From positions 1 through 64,000 of the forward strand of contig CAVQUF010000003.1 of NCBI GenBank assembly GCA_963716865.1: a stretch of DNA of 64,000 nucleotides. The letters are read 5' to 3'. The notes under the pieces were generated by a model. It ran no database searches. It saw only the letters and a list, made by a program, of their open reading frames with translations, and was not told the origin of the DNA. Position 1 is the first letter of the stretch. Each line of letters starts with the position of its first letter. This DNA is from AC-32 sp963716865. GTDB lineage: Bacteria; Actinomycetota; Thermoleophilia; Gaiellales; Gaiellaceae. Of this stretch, positions 51,844 through 60,795 are shown in pieces. Both the position numbers and the translations under genes were made by a program.

Positions 51844-53187
51844 TCAGCCCGACGGCGCCGAGACGTAGATCCTGACGCCGAGTGCGGGAAGCGTGTCCGA
51901 GAACGCCCCGCGTGCGACCGCCCGGCGGCCGCTGGAGCCGAAGATCCGGACGGACCGACTCACCCCGGCCAGGCGGAGCGCTCCGTGAACCGCCGCACGG
52001 GACGGGTTGACGACCAGGAGGTACCGGGCGCCGCGCAGAGTGGTCGCCTTGCACACGAGGGTGCGCGGGCAGGTGAAGCCGTTCCTCGCCGCGAGGAGCG
52101 CCGGGGCCAGGTCGGTGATCTCGCCGTCCGTCCGCTTGATCTGCGCCCGCACGTCCGGCGCGACCCGGAACTGGGAGTAGGTCGGCTTCCAGGAATGGGT
52201 GAAGTAGCCGATCGCCCTGGCGCCGCCGGCGATCGCCAGCCAGGTCTCGGCTCGGAGCTCGGCCGCGGTGACCCCGCGTCCGGTGCACCACTGGCTGGAG
52301 GTCGACGTGGCCTCGATCCACTGGTAGGTCGGCTTGGAACTGCCCGCGAATCCCTGGAGCTCGCGCTGGGCCTCGCCCACCCTCGGCAGCCACTCCGGCC
52401 GGCACCAGCCGGTCACCGGATAGATGTCGAAGCCGGAGGCGTCGGTCGCCCGGGCGTAGGCGCCGTAGTAACTGCGGTCGCCGTGCATCCACGCCGGAGG
52501 GTCCATCGCCGAGTAGAACCCGGAGGTCAGGGTGAGGAAGTTCACATGCCGTGGATCGGCCCCGCGGTTGTGGAGGTACTCGGCGCGGATCTGGTCGGGC
52601 GACTCGCCGTTGTCGTCCGGCTCGTCGCCGAAACGCCACCCGAACAGCCCCGCCTTGCCCTTCACGGCCGGATTGAACGGGAGCACGCTGTAGGCGCCGA
52701 GTCTCTCGAGCGCATCCACCTCGGAGGCGTCGGATCCGGCGTCGCAGCCGCGGCCGAGGAAGACGTTGATCCCGAGCGAGACGTTGACCGAGAACAGGCT
52801 CGGGCACTGCAGCCACTGCATCAGAGGGAAGAACGGCGACCCGTCGAGCAGGATCTTCCCGCCCGCGCCGACGCGGGTCATGGTCGACGAGGCCGCCTGG
52901 GTCGTGAAGCGGATCGAGCGGTTCCTCGAGCGCGCGGAGTAGCGCGTGCGCGGAAGAAGGCCCGTGAGGACGACCTTCCCGCCCTTCGCCCGCCGGCTCC
53001 AGAGGCCGAGAGCCGAGGTGGTCCCGTACTCGACGCGACCGGCTCGCAGAGAAAGCGACGCCGAGGTCGCGGACACCGAGAGGACCCGGAAGCGAACCGG
53101 CTGCGCCGACGCGGGTTTGATCCCCGCCCCGCCCAACAGCAGTCCGAGGATCAGCAGCGCGGCGGCTGTGCCGGTGGCTCCTCGCAC
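51844..53187 (-). CDS. Secreted glycoside-hydrolase-like protein (TIM-barrel type), function unknown
   Basis: 447 residues with a signal peptide (to about 28). A short fibronectin-like start (VRFRVLSVSATSASLSLRAGRVEYGTTS) precedes a barrel-like region: LLDGSPFFPLMQW, INVFLGRGCD, GWRFGDEPD with candidate acid residues, and SGFDIYPVTGWC. YQWIEATSTSSQWC, AIAGGARAIGYFTHSW and a C-terminal beta domain follow. The layout suits GH42-like or related clan-A hydrolases; the acid pair cannot be fixed by eye. Substrate unknown. Confidence 0.6.
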   Translation of the reverse strand: MRGATGTAAALLILGLLLGGAGIKPASAQPVRFRVLSVSATSASLSLRAGRVEYGTTSALGLWSRRAKGGKVVLTGLLPRTRYSARSRNRSIRFTTQAASSTMTRVGAGGKILLDGSPFFPLMQWLQCPSLFSVNVSLGINVFLGRGCDAGSDASEVDALERLGAYSVLPFNPAVKGKAGLFGWRFGDEPDDNGESPDQIRAEYLHNRGADPRHVNFLTLTSGFYSAMDPPAWMHGDRSYYGAYARATDASGFDIYPVTGWCRPEWLPRVGEAQRELQGFAGSSKPTYQWIEATSTSSQWCTGRGVTAAELRAETWLAIAGGARAIGYFTHSWKPTYSQFRVAPDVRAQIKRTDGEITDLAPALLAARNGFTCPRTLVCKATTLRGARYLLVVNPSRAAVHGALRLAGVSRSVRIFGSSGRRAVARGAFSDTLPALGVRIYVSAPSG

Positions 53188-53191
53188 CCGG

Positions 53192-53578
53192 TCAGGAAGC
53201 CTCGATGAGCTCCACGCGGTAGTGATCCGGGTCCTGGACGAAGCAGATCCGGGAGCCGCCCGCTTGCACCTGGTAGGGCGGGCGCTCCGGCTCGATGCCC
53301 TGACCGGCGAGCTCGGCGAGCGTCCCGTCGAGGTCGCCGACGCCGACGGCGATGTGGCCGTAGGCCGTGCCGAGCTCGTAGCTGCGCCCGTCGTGGTTGT
53401 ACGTCAGCTCGAGCACGTTCTCCTGGTCGCCGATCGAGAAGAAGTAGTTGGTCGCCTCGGTCTGTCCGTCGCGGACGATGTCCATCTCGCGCGAGAACCG
53501 GAAGCCGAGCGCCTCGTAGAAGGCCCGGCTCTTCGCCGGGTCGGTGATGCGAACCATGGTGTGGAGGTAGCGGGTCAT
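53192..53578 (-). CDS. Lactoylglutathione-lyase-like VOC protein
   Basis: 128 residues, an intact glyoxalase I-type VOC protein. It begins MTRYLHTMVRITDPAKSRAFYEALGF, with metal ligands His6, Glu near NVLELTYNHDG, His in AYGHIAVGV and Glu in HYRVELIE. It would isomerise hemithioacetals, but actinobacteria lack glutathione, so mycothiol or another thiol is more likely. It contrasts with the broken VOC gene at 7991. It begins 41 bases downstream of the orphan 323-residue gene. Confidence 0.87.
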   Translation of the reverse strand: MTRYLHTMVRITDPAKSRAFYEALGFRFSREMDIVRDGQTEATNYFFSIGDQENVLELTYNHDGRSYELGTAYGHIAVGVGDLDGTLAELAGQGIEPERPPYQVQAGGSRICFVQDPDHYRVELIEAS

Positions 53579-53618
53579 GGCGCCATCCTAGGCGTGTCCG
53601 CGTCTCGACGCCGCCCGG

Positions 53619-54590
53619 CTAGACGACCTGAGCCAGCTCGCCGAGGACGTCGCGCATCACCACGGCCTGGTTGTTCTCGAAGCGGAAGTCGAACTCGGCG
53701 AAGCCCGCGACGCCGGCCGTGGCGCGGGCGCGGACGTACGCCTCGCGCCAGGCGTTCACCTGCTCCCGGGGCCAGCCGTGCACGTTTCCGCGCAGGCCGG
53801 CGGCGCGCCGGTAGCCGGGGGTCAGGCCGGCGAGGTACTTCCGCCCGAGCGAGCGGCGAACAGGCCCGCCGGCCTCCAGCCCACGCTGGCCCACGGCGCC
53901 CGCTCGGGCGGCCGCCCGCGGATCGCCGGCGAACTCCGGGTACTCCTCGCCGACGAGTCCGAGCGCAGCTCGGTTCAGGATCCGCCAGAAGGCGGTCAGC
54001 TCCGGTGTCAACCGCGCGCGGGGAAGCGTGAGCGCCGTGTGTGCCCACCAGACGAAGCCCTGCTGGGCTTGGTCGCCGAGCGACGGCCGCCCGAAGACGA
54101 GCCCTCGCAGCACGCCGCGTGTCAGGTCGCGGTACTCCCGGCCGAGCGGGCCTACAGCCTCTGCCTGGATCTCGTCGAGCTGCCAGGACGAAAGCTGCGC
54201 GCCCGCCTTGACCGCTGCGCGCAACTCGTCTCGGAATCGCCTTCCGAGCTCGATTCCCCAGTTCAACCGCGTGGCAGGCGGAAGGCGCAGCAGCTCCGGG
54301 AGCTCGGGCAGCGGGCCTGCCAATCGCCCCGAGCTGGGCGAGACGTCGAGGAGCTTCTTCTCGTCCGCCCTCGCGAGCCGCCTGCGCTCCCAGTACCAGC
54401 CTGGCGCGAGGTGGAACATGGGCGCGTAGCGGTAGCCGGCCGCGGTGATGCGCGCGCCGAGCGCGACGCCGACGCCGTAGCTGCCGACGTAGACGCGCGC
54501 CGTACCCGAAAACCCCGCGCGCCGCGCCTCCGCGAGGAGCCTGGGCAGTTCCTCGCGGTCGAAGTAGGAGAGAAGGAGAGCTCGCGGCAC
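53619..54590 (-). CDS. Orphan protein, 323 residues
   Basis: A well-formed frame starting LLLSYFDREELPRLLAEARRAGF. It contains APGWYWERRRLARADEKKLL, QLSSWQLDEIQAEA, FVWWAHTALTLPRA, a segment of many Arg/Ala, and ends AEFDFRFENNQAVVMRDVLGEL. A barrel-like alternation of strands and helices (SSWQLDE with acidic residues) could suggest a hydrolase fold, but no motif is diagnostic. There is no signal peptide or membrane helix. Function not assigned. Confidence 0.6.
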   Translation of the reverse strand: MPRALLLSYFDREELPRLLAEARRAGFSGTARVYVGSYGVGVALGARITAAGYRYAPMFHLAPGWYWERRRLARADEKKLLDVSPSSGRLAGPLPELPELLRLPPATRLNWGIELGRRFRDELRAAVKAGAQLSSWQLDEIQAEAVGPLGREYRDLTRGVLRGLVFGRPSLGDQAQQGFVWWAHTALTLPRARLTPELTAFWRILNRAALGLVGEEYPEFAGDPRAAARAGAVGQRGLEAGGPVRRSLGRKYLAGLTPGYRRAAGLRGNVHGWPREQVNAWREAYVRARATAGVAGFAEFDFRFENNQAVVMRDVLGELAQVV

Positions 54591-54644
54591 CGCCGCAGAT
54601 TAGGCCAGCGGGCGTCCCGGCGGGGTAGGTCTGGAAGCGCCTGC

Positions 54645-55799
54645 TCAGCGGTGGCCGATGGCCGAGAGTTGCTCGGCCAGGCGGCGGCGGAAGGACGGCA
54701 AGAGCGCGAGGAGGCGTAGCGCCACATTGCGCAACGGGCGAACAGCCCGCGGGGCAGTGGCCAGTCGGGTGAGCCGGTGGGCAAGTGCAACCACTCGCAT
54801 GGCCTCGGCGCGACTGCCGGCTGCATACGCGTCGAGCTCGTCCTCGCGACCTTCCCGCAGGGCGACCGACAGCGCATCCCCGAGAGTCACCGCATCGCGC
54901 AGGCCGAGGTTCATGCCTTGCCCACCTGCCGGGCTGTGCGTGTGTGCGGCGTCGCCGGCGAGCAGTACCCGCCCGGCCCGGTACCGGTCCGCCACCCGCT
55001 CGTGAATCCGGAACCTGGAGCCCCAGATCACGTCCGTCACCCTCACCGCCGTACGACGCGGCCCTCGCGTGTCGAGCAGTCGCTGCGCATAGGCGACGTC
55101 CGGCTGCTCAGGCGCATCGTCGACTTCGGCCACGAGCCGGAACGACCCGTCCGGGAGCGGCGCCACGACCAACATGCCGGGTGTAGAGAAGAACAGCAGT
55201 ACCTGGTCCACCGGCAGGCCGCCGTCCACCCGGACGTCGGCCAGCGTGAAGGACAGCGACAGGAGGTCGTTGCCGTCGTCCCCGAGTCCGGCCTGGTCGC
55301 GGATCGTGCTGTTCATGCCGTCGGCCGCAACGACGTACCGGGCCTTGATCGTCTCGCCGCTCTCGAGCGTTACCTCGGCACCGTCGGCGTTCTGGCTCAC
55401 CCCGGTGGCGAGGTACGGGCGATGGACACTGCCCCCGAGCTCCTCGAGGCGCTCGAGCAAGACCTGCTCGGTGATGTTCTGCGGGACCATCAACGTGTAC
55501 GGATACTCCGTCGGGAGCCCGTCGAACCGGACCGGCACGAGCTCGCGATCACCATCGCGAATGCTGAATCGCTGAGCCTGGATACCGAGCCCCGCCAGTC
55601 GCTTCGAGACGCCGATCCGGTCGAGCATCTCGAGGGTCCGGGCATGGACGACAGCGGCGCGCGACGTATTCGCGCCCGTGGCCTGCCGATCGACCACCGT
55701 GACGTCATGGCCATGCCCGGTCAACGAGGCGGCAACCGCCAAGCCCGCCGGCCCTGCACCCACGACCAGCACATCGGTCCGACCAGGAAGCTCGCTCAT
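54645..55799 (-). CDS. FAD-dependent aromatic hydroxylase (PheA/TfdB, UbiH family)
   Basis: 384 residues from ATG 55799, with AAGGAG upstream. FAD motifs are VVGAGPAGLAVAAS (14-19), DG in VVAADGMNSTIRDQ and LLAGDAAHTHSPAGGQGMNLGLRDA. The usual thioredoxin-like C-terminal domain of longer phenol hydroxylases is missing; the tail has a hydrophobic Leu/Arg end. It uses NAD(P)H and O2 on an aromatic substrate. Similar enzymes inactivate rifamycins and tetracyclines, so with the MMPL pump next door a defence role is possible. Confidence 0.85.
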   Translation of the reverse strand: MSELPGRTDVLVVGAGPAGLAVAASLTGHGHDVTVVDRQATGANTSRAAVVHARTLEMLDRIGVSKRLAGLGIQAQRFSIRDGDRELVPVRFDGLPTEYPYTLMVPQNITEQVLLERLEELGGSVHRPYLATGVSQNADGAEVTLESGETIKARYVVAADGMNSTIRDQAGLGDDGNDLLSLSFTLADVRVDGGLPVDQVLLFFSTPGMLVVAPLPDGSFRLVAEVDDAPEQPDVAYAQRLLDTRGPRRTAVRVTDVIWGSRFRIHERVADRYRAGRVLLAGDAAHTHSPAGGQGMNLGLRDAVTLGDALSVALREGREDELDAYAAGSRAEAMRVVALAHRLTRLATAPRAVRPLRNVALRLLALLPSFRRRLAEQLSAIGHR

Positions 55800-55822
55800 C
55801 TCATCTCCTTCTCGGGAACTCG

Positions 55823-58120
55823 CTAGGCCCGGGGCTCGAGTGCAGGCGGCACCTTGGAGGGCTTCTGCTCCTCGACGGCGTCGCCGGGCTCGAATCGAGG
55901 TAGCCACTCGAGCCACCTGGGCAGGTACCAGTTCCAGTCGCCGAGCAGCATCATCGAGGCCGGCAGGAGCACGGCCCTGACGATCGTCGCGTCGATCAGG
56001 ACGGCGGCAGCGAGCCCGATCCCGAGCTGCTGCAACACGATGATCGAGCCGGTCGCGAACACGGCGAACACGAGCACCATCACGAGCGCGGCGCTCGTGA
56101 CGACGCCAGCGGTCGTCTTGATCCCGTGCGAGACCGCCTCGGGGGTCGACAGCCCGCGATCCCGGGCTTCGCGGATCCGGCTGATGATGAAGACGTGGTA
56201 GTCCATCGAAAGGCCGAACAGGATCACGAACAGGAAGATGGGCAGGAACGACGTGATGCCGCCCGTGTAGTCGAAGCCGATCAGCCCCTTGCCCCAGCCG
56301 TGCTGGAAGACGAGCACGAGGACGCCGTACGCTGCCGCCACGGACAGCAGGTTGAGGATGACCGCCTTCGCCGCGATCACCAGCGAGCGAAACGAGATGA
56401 GCAGCAGAACGAACGCGAAGATGAGCACGAAGGCGAACACCAGCGGAGCCGACTGGTTCATCGCCGAGCGCGAGTCCATGTCGATGGCAGTCCCGCCTGC
56501 CACGCCGTACTCGACGTCGCCGAGCCCACCGAGCGTCTCGGGAACGATCTCCTCGCGAAGCGTCGTCACGCCGGACCGGGAGAGCGCATTGCTCCCGTCG
56601 CCGGCAAGCGGGACGGTGATCGTCTCGGCGGTCCCTCGCGAGTTGACGTCGGTCTCGACGGTTCCCTGCGGGGCGATGGTCGCGGCACGCTTGCGGAGCT
56701 CGGCTACGCCCGCCCGGACGTCCGGGGCGTTCACGTTGTCGGCCTTCACGACGACGGTTGCGGTGTGCAGCTCGGTCGGGAACGCCTCGTTGATGCGGTT
56801 GTACGTCTGAACGGCCTTGAGATTCTGCGGAAGCGCCTCCGGCGGGATCTGGACCGTCTTCAGGCTGAGCGCCGGGATCGCGATCGCGACGAGCACGCCT
56901 GCGGAGAGGACCGCGAACAGACCCGGCCGCGCGAGCACGCGATCCAGGATCCAGCCCCAGAGGCGACTGTCCCCGTCACCGCGCTGCGCCCGGTGCAGGA
57001 TCGGCACGCGCCCCTTCTCGACCCGGTCGCCCAGCGCCGAGAGCAGCGCAGGCAGGACCGTGAGCGATCCCAGCATCGCGATCGCGACGACCAGGATCGT
57101 GCCGACGGCGAAGGACGAGAACGCCGGATCGCCCGCGAAGAACATGCCCGCCATGGCGACCATGACCGTCAGGCCCGAGACGAGGACCGAGCGCCCCGAG
57201 GTCGCCGCGGCAGCCTCGAGCGCCGCCGATTCGCTTCGCCCTGCGGCCCGCTCCTCGCGTTCGCGCTTGAGATAGAAGAGCGAATAGTCGACCCCGACCG
57301 CGAGCCCGATCAGCAGGATCACCTCCTTGACCTGCGCGTCCATCGCCAGGAGATGGCTCGGTACGGCGATCAGGAACATCGCCGCGATCACCGACGTGAG
57401 CGCCAGCAGCAGCGGGATGCCCGCGGCGACGAGCGCTCCGAACGTGACCAGCAGGATGATGAGGGTGAGCGGCAGCGACAGGAGACCCGCCTTCGCGAGG
57501 TCCTTGCCGAACTGGCCCTCGACCTCGCGCTCCGAGCTGCCGTCGCCGAACTCGGCGATCCTCAGCTCGGGATGTGCCTTCTGCACGCCTGCAACCGCGT
57601 CCTCAACGGGCTTCGAGATCTTCATCGCGTCCTGGGGCGAGCTGTTGAACTCGAAGTTCACGAGCGCCGAGTGGCCGTCCCGCGAGATCTGAGAGCCGTT
57701 GTCGGCCCCGTACGGCGAGTCGATGTTGCGGACGACCGAGAACGGCCTGATCGTGCGGACGACGTCGTCGACTGCGGCGTGGAAGGCGGGGGCCGTCGCG
57801 GTCAGCGTCGTGCTCTGAACGAGCACCGTCTCGCTGGCCTTCGGGCCGAACTCCTTGTCGACTAGCCGGGTCGCACGGCCCGACTCGCCGGGAATCGCGT
57901 CGTTGCGTTGGAGCTCGGTCGTGCCGGTCTTGATCCCGACCAGGACGGCGACGGCGACGAACGCGAGCCAGCCGAAGATGGCGATCTTCCGGTGGTGAGC
58001 GCTCCAGCGACCCATGCGGGCCGGGAAGTTGGCCGGCCGTTGCGACTCGACGGCCGAATCGACGGGCTCCCGCTCGGTCGGCGGCTCTTCCGGGTCGTCC
58101 TGGATCACACGCGTCTTCAT
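55823..58120 (-). CDS. MMPL/RND-family exporter
   Basis: 765 residues, two repeats of six transmembrane helices each with a large extracytoplasmic loop. Signatures are FGWLAFVAVAVLVG (helix 1), IGLAVGVDYSLFYLKREREE and GLSMDYHVFIISRIREARDRG (proton-relay Asp-Tyr pairs, VDY and MDY). The first 40 residues are acidic and cytosolic. It exports lipids or drugs using the proton gradient. ATG 58120 follows GAGAGGAG. It lies 23 bases upstream of the monooxygenase gene and is likely in one unit. Confidence 0.93.
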   Translation of the reverse strand: MKTRVIQDDPEEPPTEREPVDSAVESQRPANFPARMGRWSAHHRKIAIFGWLAFVAVAVLVGIKTGTTELQRNDAIPGESGRATRLVDKEFGPKASETVLVQSTTLTATAPAFHAAVDDVVRTIRPFSVVRNIDSPYGADNGSQISRDGHSALVNFEFNSSPQDAMKISKPVEDAVAGVQKAHPELRIAEFGDGSSEREVEGQFGKDLAKAGLLSLPLTLIILLVTFGALVAAGIPLLLALTSVIAAMFLIAVPSHLLAMDAQVKEVILLIGLAVGVDYSLFYLKREREERAAGRSESAALEAAAATSGRSVLVSGLTVMVAMAGMFFAGDPAFSSFAVGTILVVAIAMLGSLTVLPALLSALGDRVEKGRVPILHRAQRGDGDSRLWGWILDRVLARPGLFAVLSAGVLVAIAIPALSLKTVQIPPEALPQNLKAVQTYNRINEAFPTELHTATVVVKADNVNAPDVRAGVAELRKRAATIAPQGTVETDVNSRGTAETITVPLAGDGSNALSRSGVTTLREEIVPETLGGLGDVEYGVAGGTAIDMDSRSAMNQSAPLVFAFVLIFAFVLLLISFRSLVIAAKAVILNLLSVAAAYGVLVLVFQHGWGKGLIGFDYTGGITSFLPIFLFVILFGLSMDYHVFIISRIREARDRGLSTPEAVSHGIKTTAGVVTSAALVMVLVFAVFATGSIIVLQQLGIGLAAAVLIDATIVRAVLLPASMMLLGDWNWYLPRWLEWLPRFEPGDAVEEQKPSKVPPALEPRA

Positions 58121-58228
58121 CTTTCTCCTCTCGACCGTGCAGGGATCGACCCAAGCTCGCAGCTGTCACATCCGAGCGGAAGGCGGGAGACTTCCCGTTT
58201 CGGGGGGCGGGTTTCTGGTGTCCCGCCG

Positions 58229-58873
58229 CTAGGAGCGGAGGTAGAGCAGCACGGCCAGCACGCGGCGCGATTCGCTCCCGCTCGACGGAAGGCCGAGCTT
58301 GCCGAAGATGCTGGAGACGTACTTCTCCACGGCCCGGAGCGTGATCACGAGCTCGTCTGCGATCCCCTGGTTGGAACACCCCTCGGCCATCAGCTCGAGC
58401 ACCTCGCGCTCGCGGGGAGTCAGCTCCTCCAGCGGGTCGTCGCTCCGGCGCCTGGCCAGGAGCGTGGAGACGATGATGGGATCGATCGCCGAGCCGCCGT
58501 CCGCCACACGCCGCACGGCGCCGACGAACTCCTTGACGTCGCTGATGCGGTCCTTGAGCAGGTACCCCGCTCCTTCGGCGGAGTCCGCGAGCAGCTTCAT
58601 CGCAAGGCCGATCTCGACGTACTGCGACAGCACGAGCACGCCCACCGCAGGATGGTTGGCGCGGATCTCGAGCGCCGCGCGCAGCCCCTCGTCGTTGTGC
58701 GTCGGCGGAAGACGGACGTCCACGATGGCCACGTCGGGCGAGTAGCTGCGCACCTGCCGAAGCAGGTCGTCGGCCGTGTCACTGGATCCGGCGACGTCGA
58801 AGCCGTTCTCACCCAGGAGCCGGGCGAGCCCCTCGCGCAGGAGGACGCTGTCCTCGGCGATTACGACGCGCAC
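58229..58873 (-). CDS. NarL/LuxR-family response regulator
   Basis: 214 residues from GTG 58873. The receiver domain has D8 and phospho-acceptor Asp52 in PDVAIVDVRLPP, and the Lys near GYLLKDRISD. The LuxR HTH begins LTPREREVLELMAEGCSNQGIADEL and ends KLGLPSSGSESRRVLA. The start overlaps the sensor kinase end by 13 bases. It probably controls the MMPL exporter gene, 109 bases downstream. Confidence 0.95.
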   Translation of the reverse strand: MRVVIAEDSVLLREGLARLLGENGFDVAGSSDTADDLLRQVRSYSPDVAIVDVRLPPTHNDEGLRAALEIRANHPAVGVLVLSQYVEIGLAMKLLADSAEGAGYLLKDRISDVKEFVGAVRRVADGGSAIDPIIVSTLLARRRSDDPLEELTPREREVLELMAEGCSNQGIADELVITLRAVEKYVSSIFGKLGLPSSGSESRRVLAVLLYLRS

Positions 58874-60648
58874 GGGATTTCCGCTCTCACGCGCGTGCCG
58901 CCGCCGGCCGGGCTCCACACGCGCAGCCGGCCCCCCAAGGCCTCGACGCGATCCGCGAGACCGCGCAAGCCGGAGCCGCGCTCCGTATCGGCGCCGCCGA
59001 TACCGTCATCGACGACCTCGACGAGCAGCTGACCGTCGCTGCGAGTGACCTCGACCGTCGCCGACGACGCTTCTGCGTACTTGCCGACGTTCGCGAGGCT
59101 CTCCGACACGAGGTAGTAGGCCGCCACCTCGAGCTGCTCGGGCAGACGTTCGCCCACCTCCATGGTCAGGCGTATCGGCACCGGGGCGCGAGCGACGAGC
59201 TGCTCGAGCGCGACATCGAGCCCGTGCCCGCTGACGACCGCGGGATGGATCCCGTGCGCGACCTCGCGCAGCTCCCCCAGAGAGGCCGCGATCTCACGTC
59301 GCGCGTCACTGAGCCGCGCGCTGACGTCCGGATCGTCCAGCTGCTCTTCGAGCAGGCTCAGCTCGAGCGAGAGCGCGATCAACCGCTGCTGCGCACCGTC
59401 GTGCAGGTTGCGCTCCAATCGCTGTCGTTCCTTCCACTCCGCCTCGATCACACGGGAGCGCGATCCGCGTAGCTCTTCGAGCCGCGCTTTCAGCTCCGCG
59501 TGCAGTCGTCCGTTTTCGATGGCGATGCCCGCCGCTGCGGTGACGGCATCGAGGAGCTCGGGCTCATGCGCCAGCGCGGGGTCGTGCAGCAGCGCCGCGA
59601 CGTGCACCCCATCCCGCTCGATCGGCGTCATCCTCTGGCCGCCCTCGGGGCTCGGCAGCTCGACCGGCCGGCCCTCGTGGTCGGCGTAGCTCCGGAACTC
59701 GGGCAACCAGTACGCGAGGGTCAACGATGGGTCGCGCAGGGCATCCGCGAGAACGTCCCGGAGGTCTGCCGGCGCCGGATCCTCTCGCAGCTCGACGAAG
59801 AGCTCTCCGACCGTGGAGCGCGCGAGGCGGGAACGGAGGATGCCGCCCAGGACGACGAGAGGAATCGCAATGTAGGCCGCGAGCACGAGCCACCTCGCCG
59901 TCTCGAACTCGACCTTGAACTTGTCGAGGGCAACCAGGACCGAGGCCAGCAGGATGGCTGCCGAGCCTGCGAGCACGGGCACGAGCGCACGCCGAAGAGG
60001 AGGGCTCGCGAAGATCCAGCGCCTCGACAGCCTCACGGCAAGGACGACCGAGGCCGTCACGACCAGCGCGCGCTGAGCCGAGTCGATATGGCCCGCAACA
60101 CTCGCGTTCGGCCACACCAGCAGAGCGTTCTTGCTCCCACCCGGATCGAAGAAGAACAGCCAGAGGAGCTCCAGAGGAACCGCCATGATCGCGAACATCC
60201 AGATGACGACGAGGTCGAACGTGGACGTGAGTCGTCCGTCCGGAAACGAGAGGAGAAACAGCACGAAGAAGACGACCCACGCGTCGCCGACCCACATGCC
60301 GGACGTGAACAGGAGCGGCGCATGCGCCTGGGTCAGGATCTGTGCGGTGAGATAGACGCACCCGACCAGCGTCATGAGCGGACCGAGCCGGCTCTCCGGC
60401 CGCCGTTTCCACGCGTAGAGGCCGCTTCCGGCGAAGGCCCAGCCGACGAGCACGCTGAGAACCCTCGTCGTGTCGACCCCGTCGAGGCCGCTGTCGGACA
60501 CGGTCATCGCCACGGCAGTGGCACCGGCGGCAAGAGCGCAGAGCCAGAGCCCACGCCGAAGCCATCTCGTCCTTTGCAGGCTGTGTTGCTGCCGGTAGCG
60601 ACTCCGAGAAGAGTCCATGCTCGCCGAGAGAGCCTGGGGCGTAGCCAC
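58861..60648 (-). CDS. NarX/DesK-like sensor histidine kinase
   Basis: 595 residues from GTG 60648, with GAGAGGAG upstream. Residues 30-270 hold about eight transmembrane helices with a short extracellular-loop pattern. A GAF-like stretch follows (about 330-385), then HisKA_3 with phospho-acceptor His416 in ERNLHDGAQQRLIAL. The ATPase domain has ESLANVGKYAEAS (N-box) and DDGIGG, GSGLRGLADRVEALGG (G-box). It senses an unknown membrane signal and phosphorylates the regulator encoded next. Confidence 0.93.
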   Translation of the reverse strand: MATPQALSASMDSSRSRYRQQHSLQRTRWLRRGLWLCALAAGATAVAMTVSDSGLDGVDTTRVLSVLVGWAFAGSGLYAWKRRPESRLGPLMTLVGCVYLTAQILTQAHAPLLFTSGMWVGDAWVVFFVLFLLSFPDGRLTSTFDLVVIWMFAIMAVPLELLWLFFFDPGGSKNALLVWPNASVAGHIDSAQRALVVTASVVLAVRLSRRWIFASPPLRRALVPVLAGSAAILLASVLVALDKFKVEFETARWLVLAAYIAIPLVVLGGILRSRLARSTVGELFVELREDPAPADLRDVLADALRDPSLTLAYWLPEFRSYADHEGRPVELPSPEGGQRMTPIERDGVHVAALLHDPALAHEPELLDAVTAAAGIAIENGRLHAELKARLEELRGSRSRVIEAEWKERQRLERNLHDGAQQRLIALSLELSLLEEQLDDPDVSARLSDARREIAASLGELREVAHGIHPAVVSGHGLDVALEQLVARAPVPIRLTMEVGERLPEQLEVAAYYLVSESLANVGKYAEASSATVEVTRSDGQLLVEVVDDGIGGADTERGSGLRGLADRVEALGGRLRVWSPAGGGTRVRAEIPCAS

Positions 60649-60795
60649 ACCTGCTCCTCTCTGACCCGCGGCTTCCTTCGGAAGTTGGTCGGAACCTCTC
60701 GGGGCGACCGCGACGGGTCGGCGCGGGCACGCATGAAGGGGAGGCGCCTACGGACAAGGATACTCGCGCGGACGCCGCCGCAATACGCTTAGACC

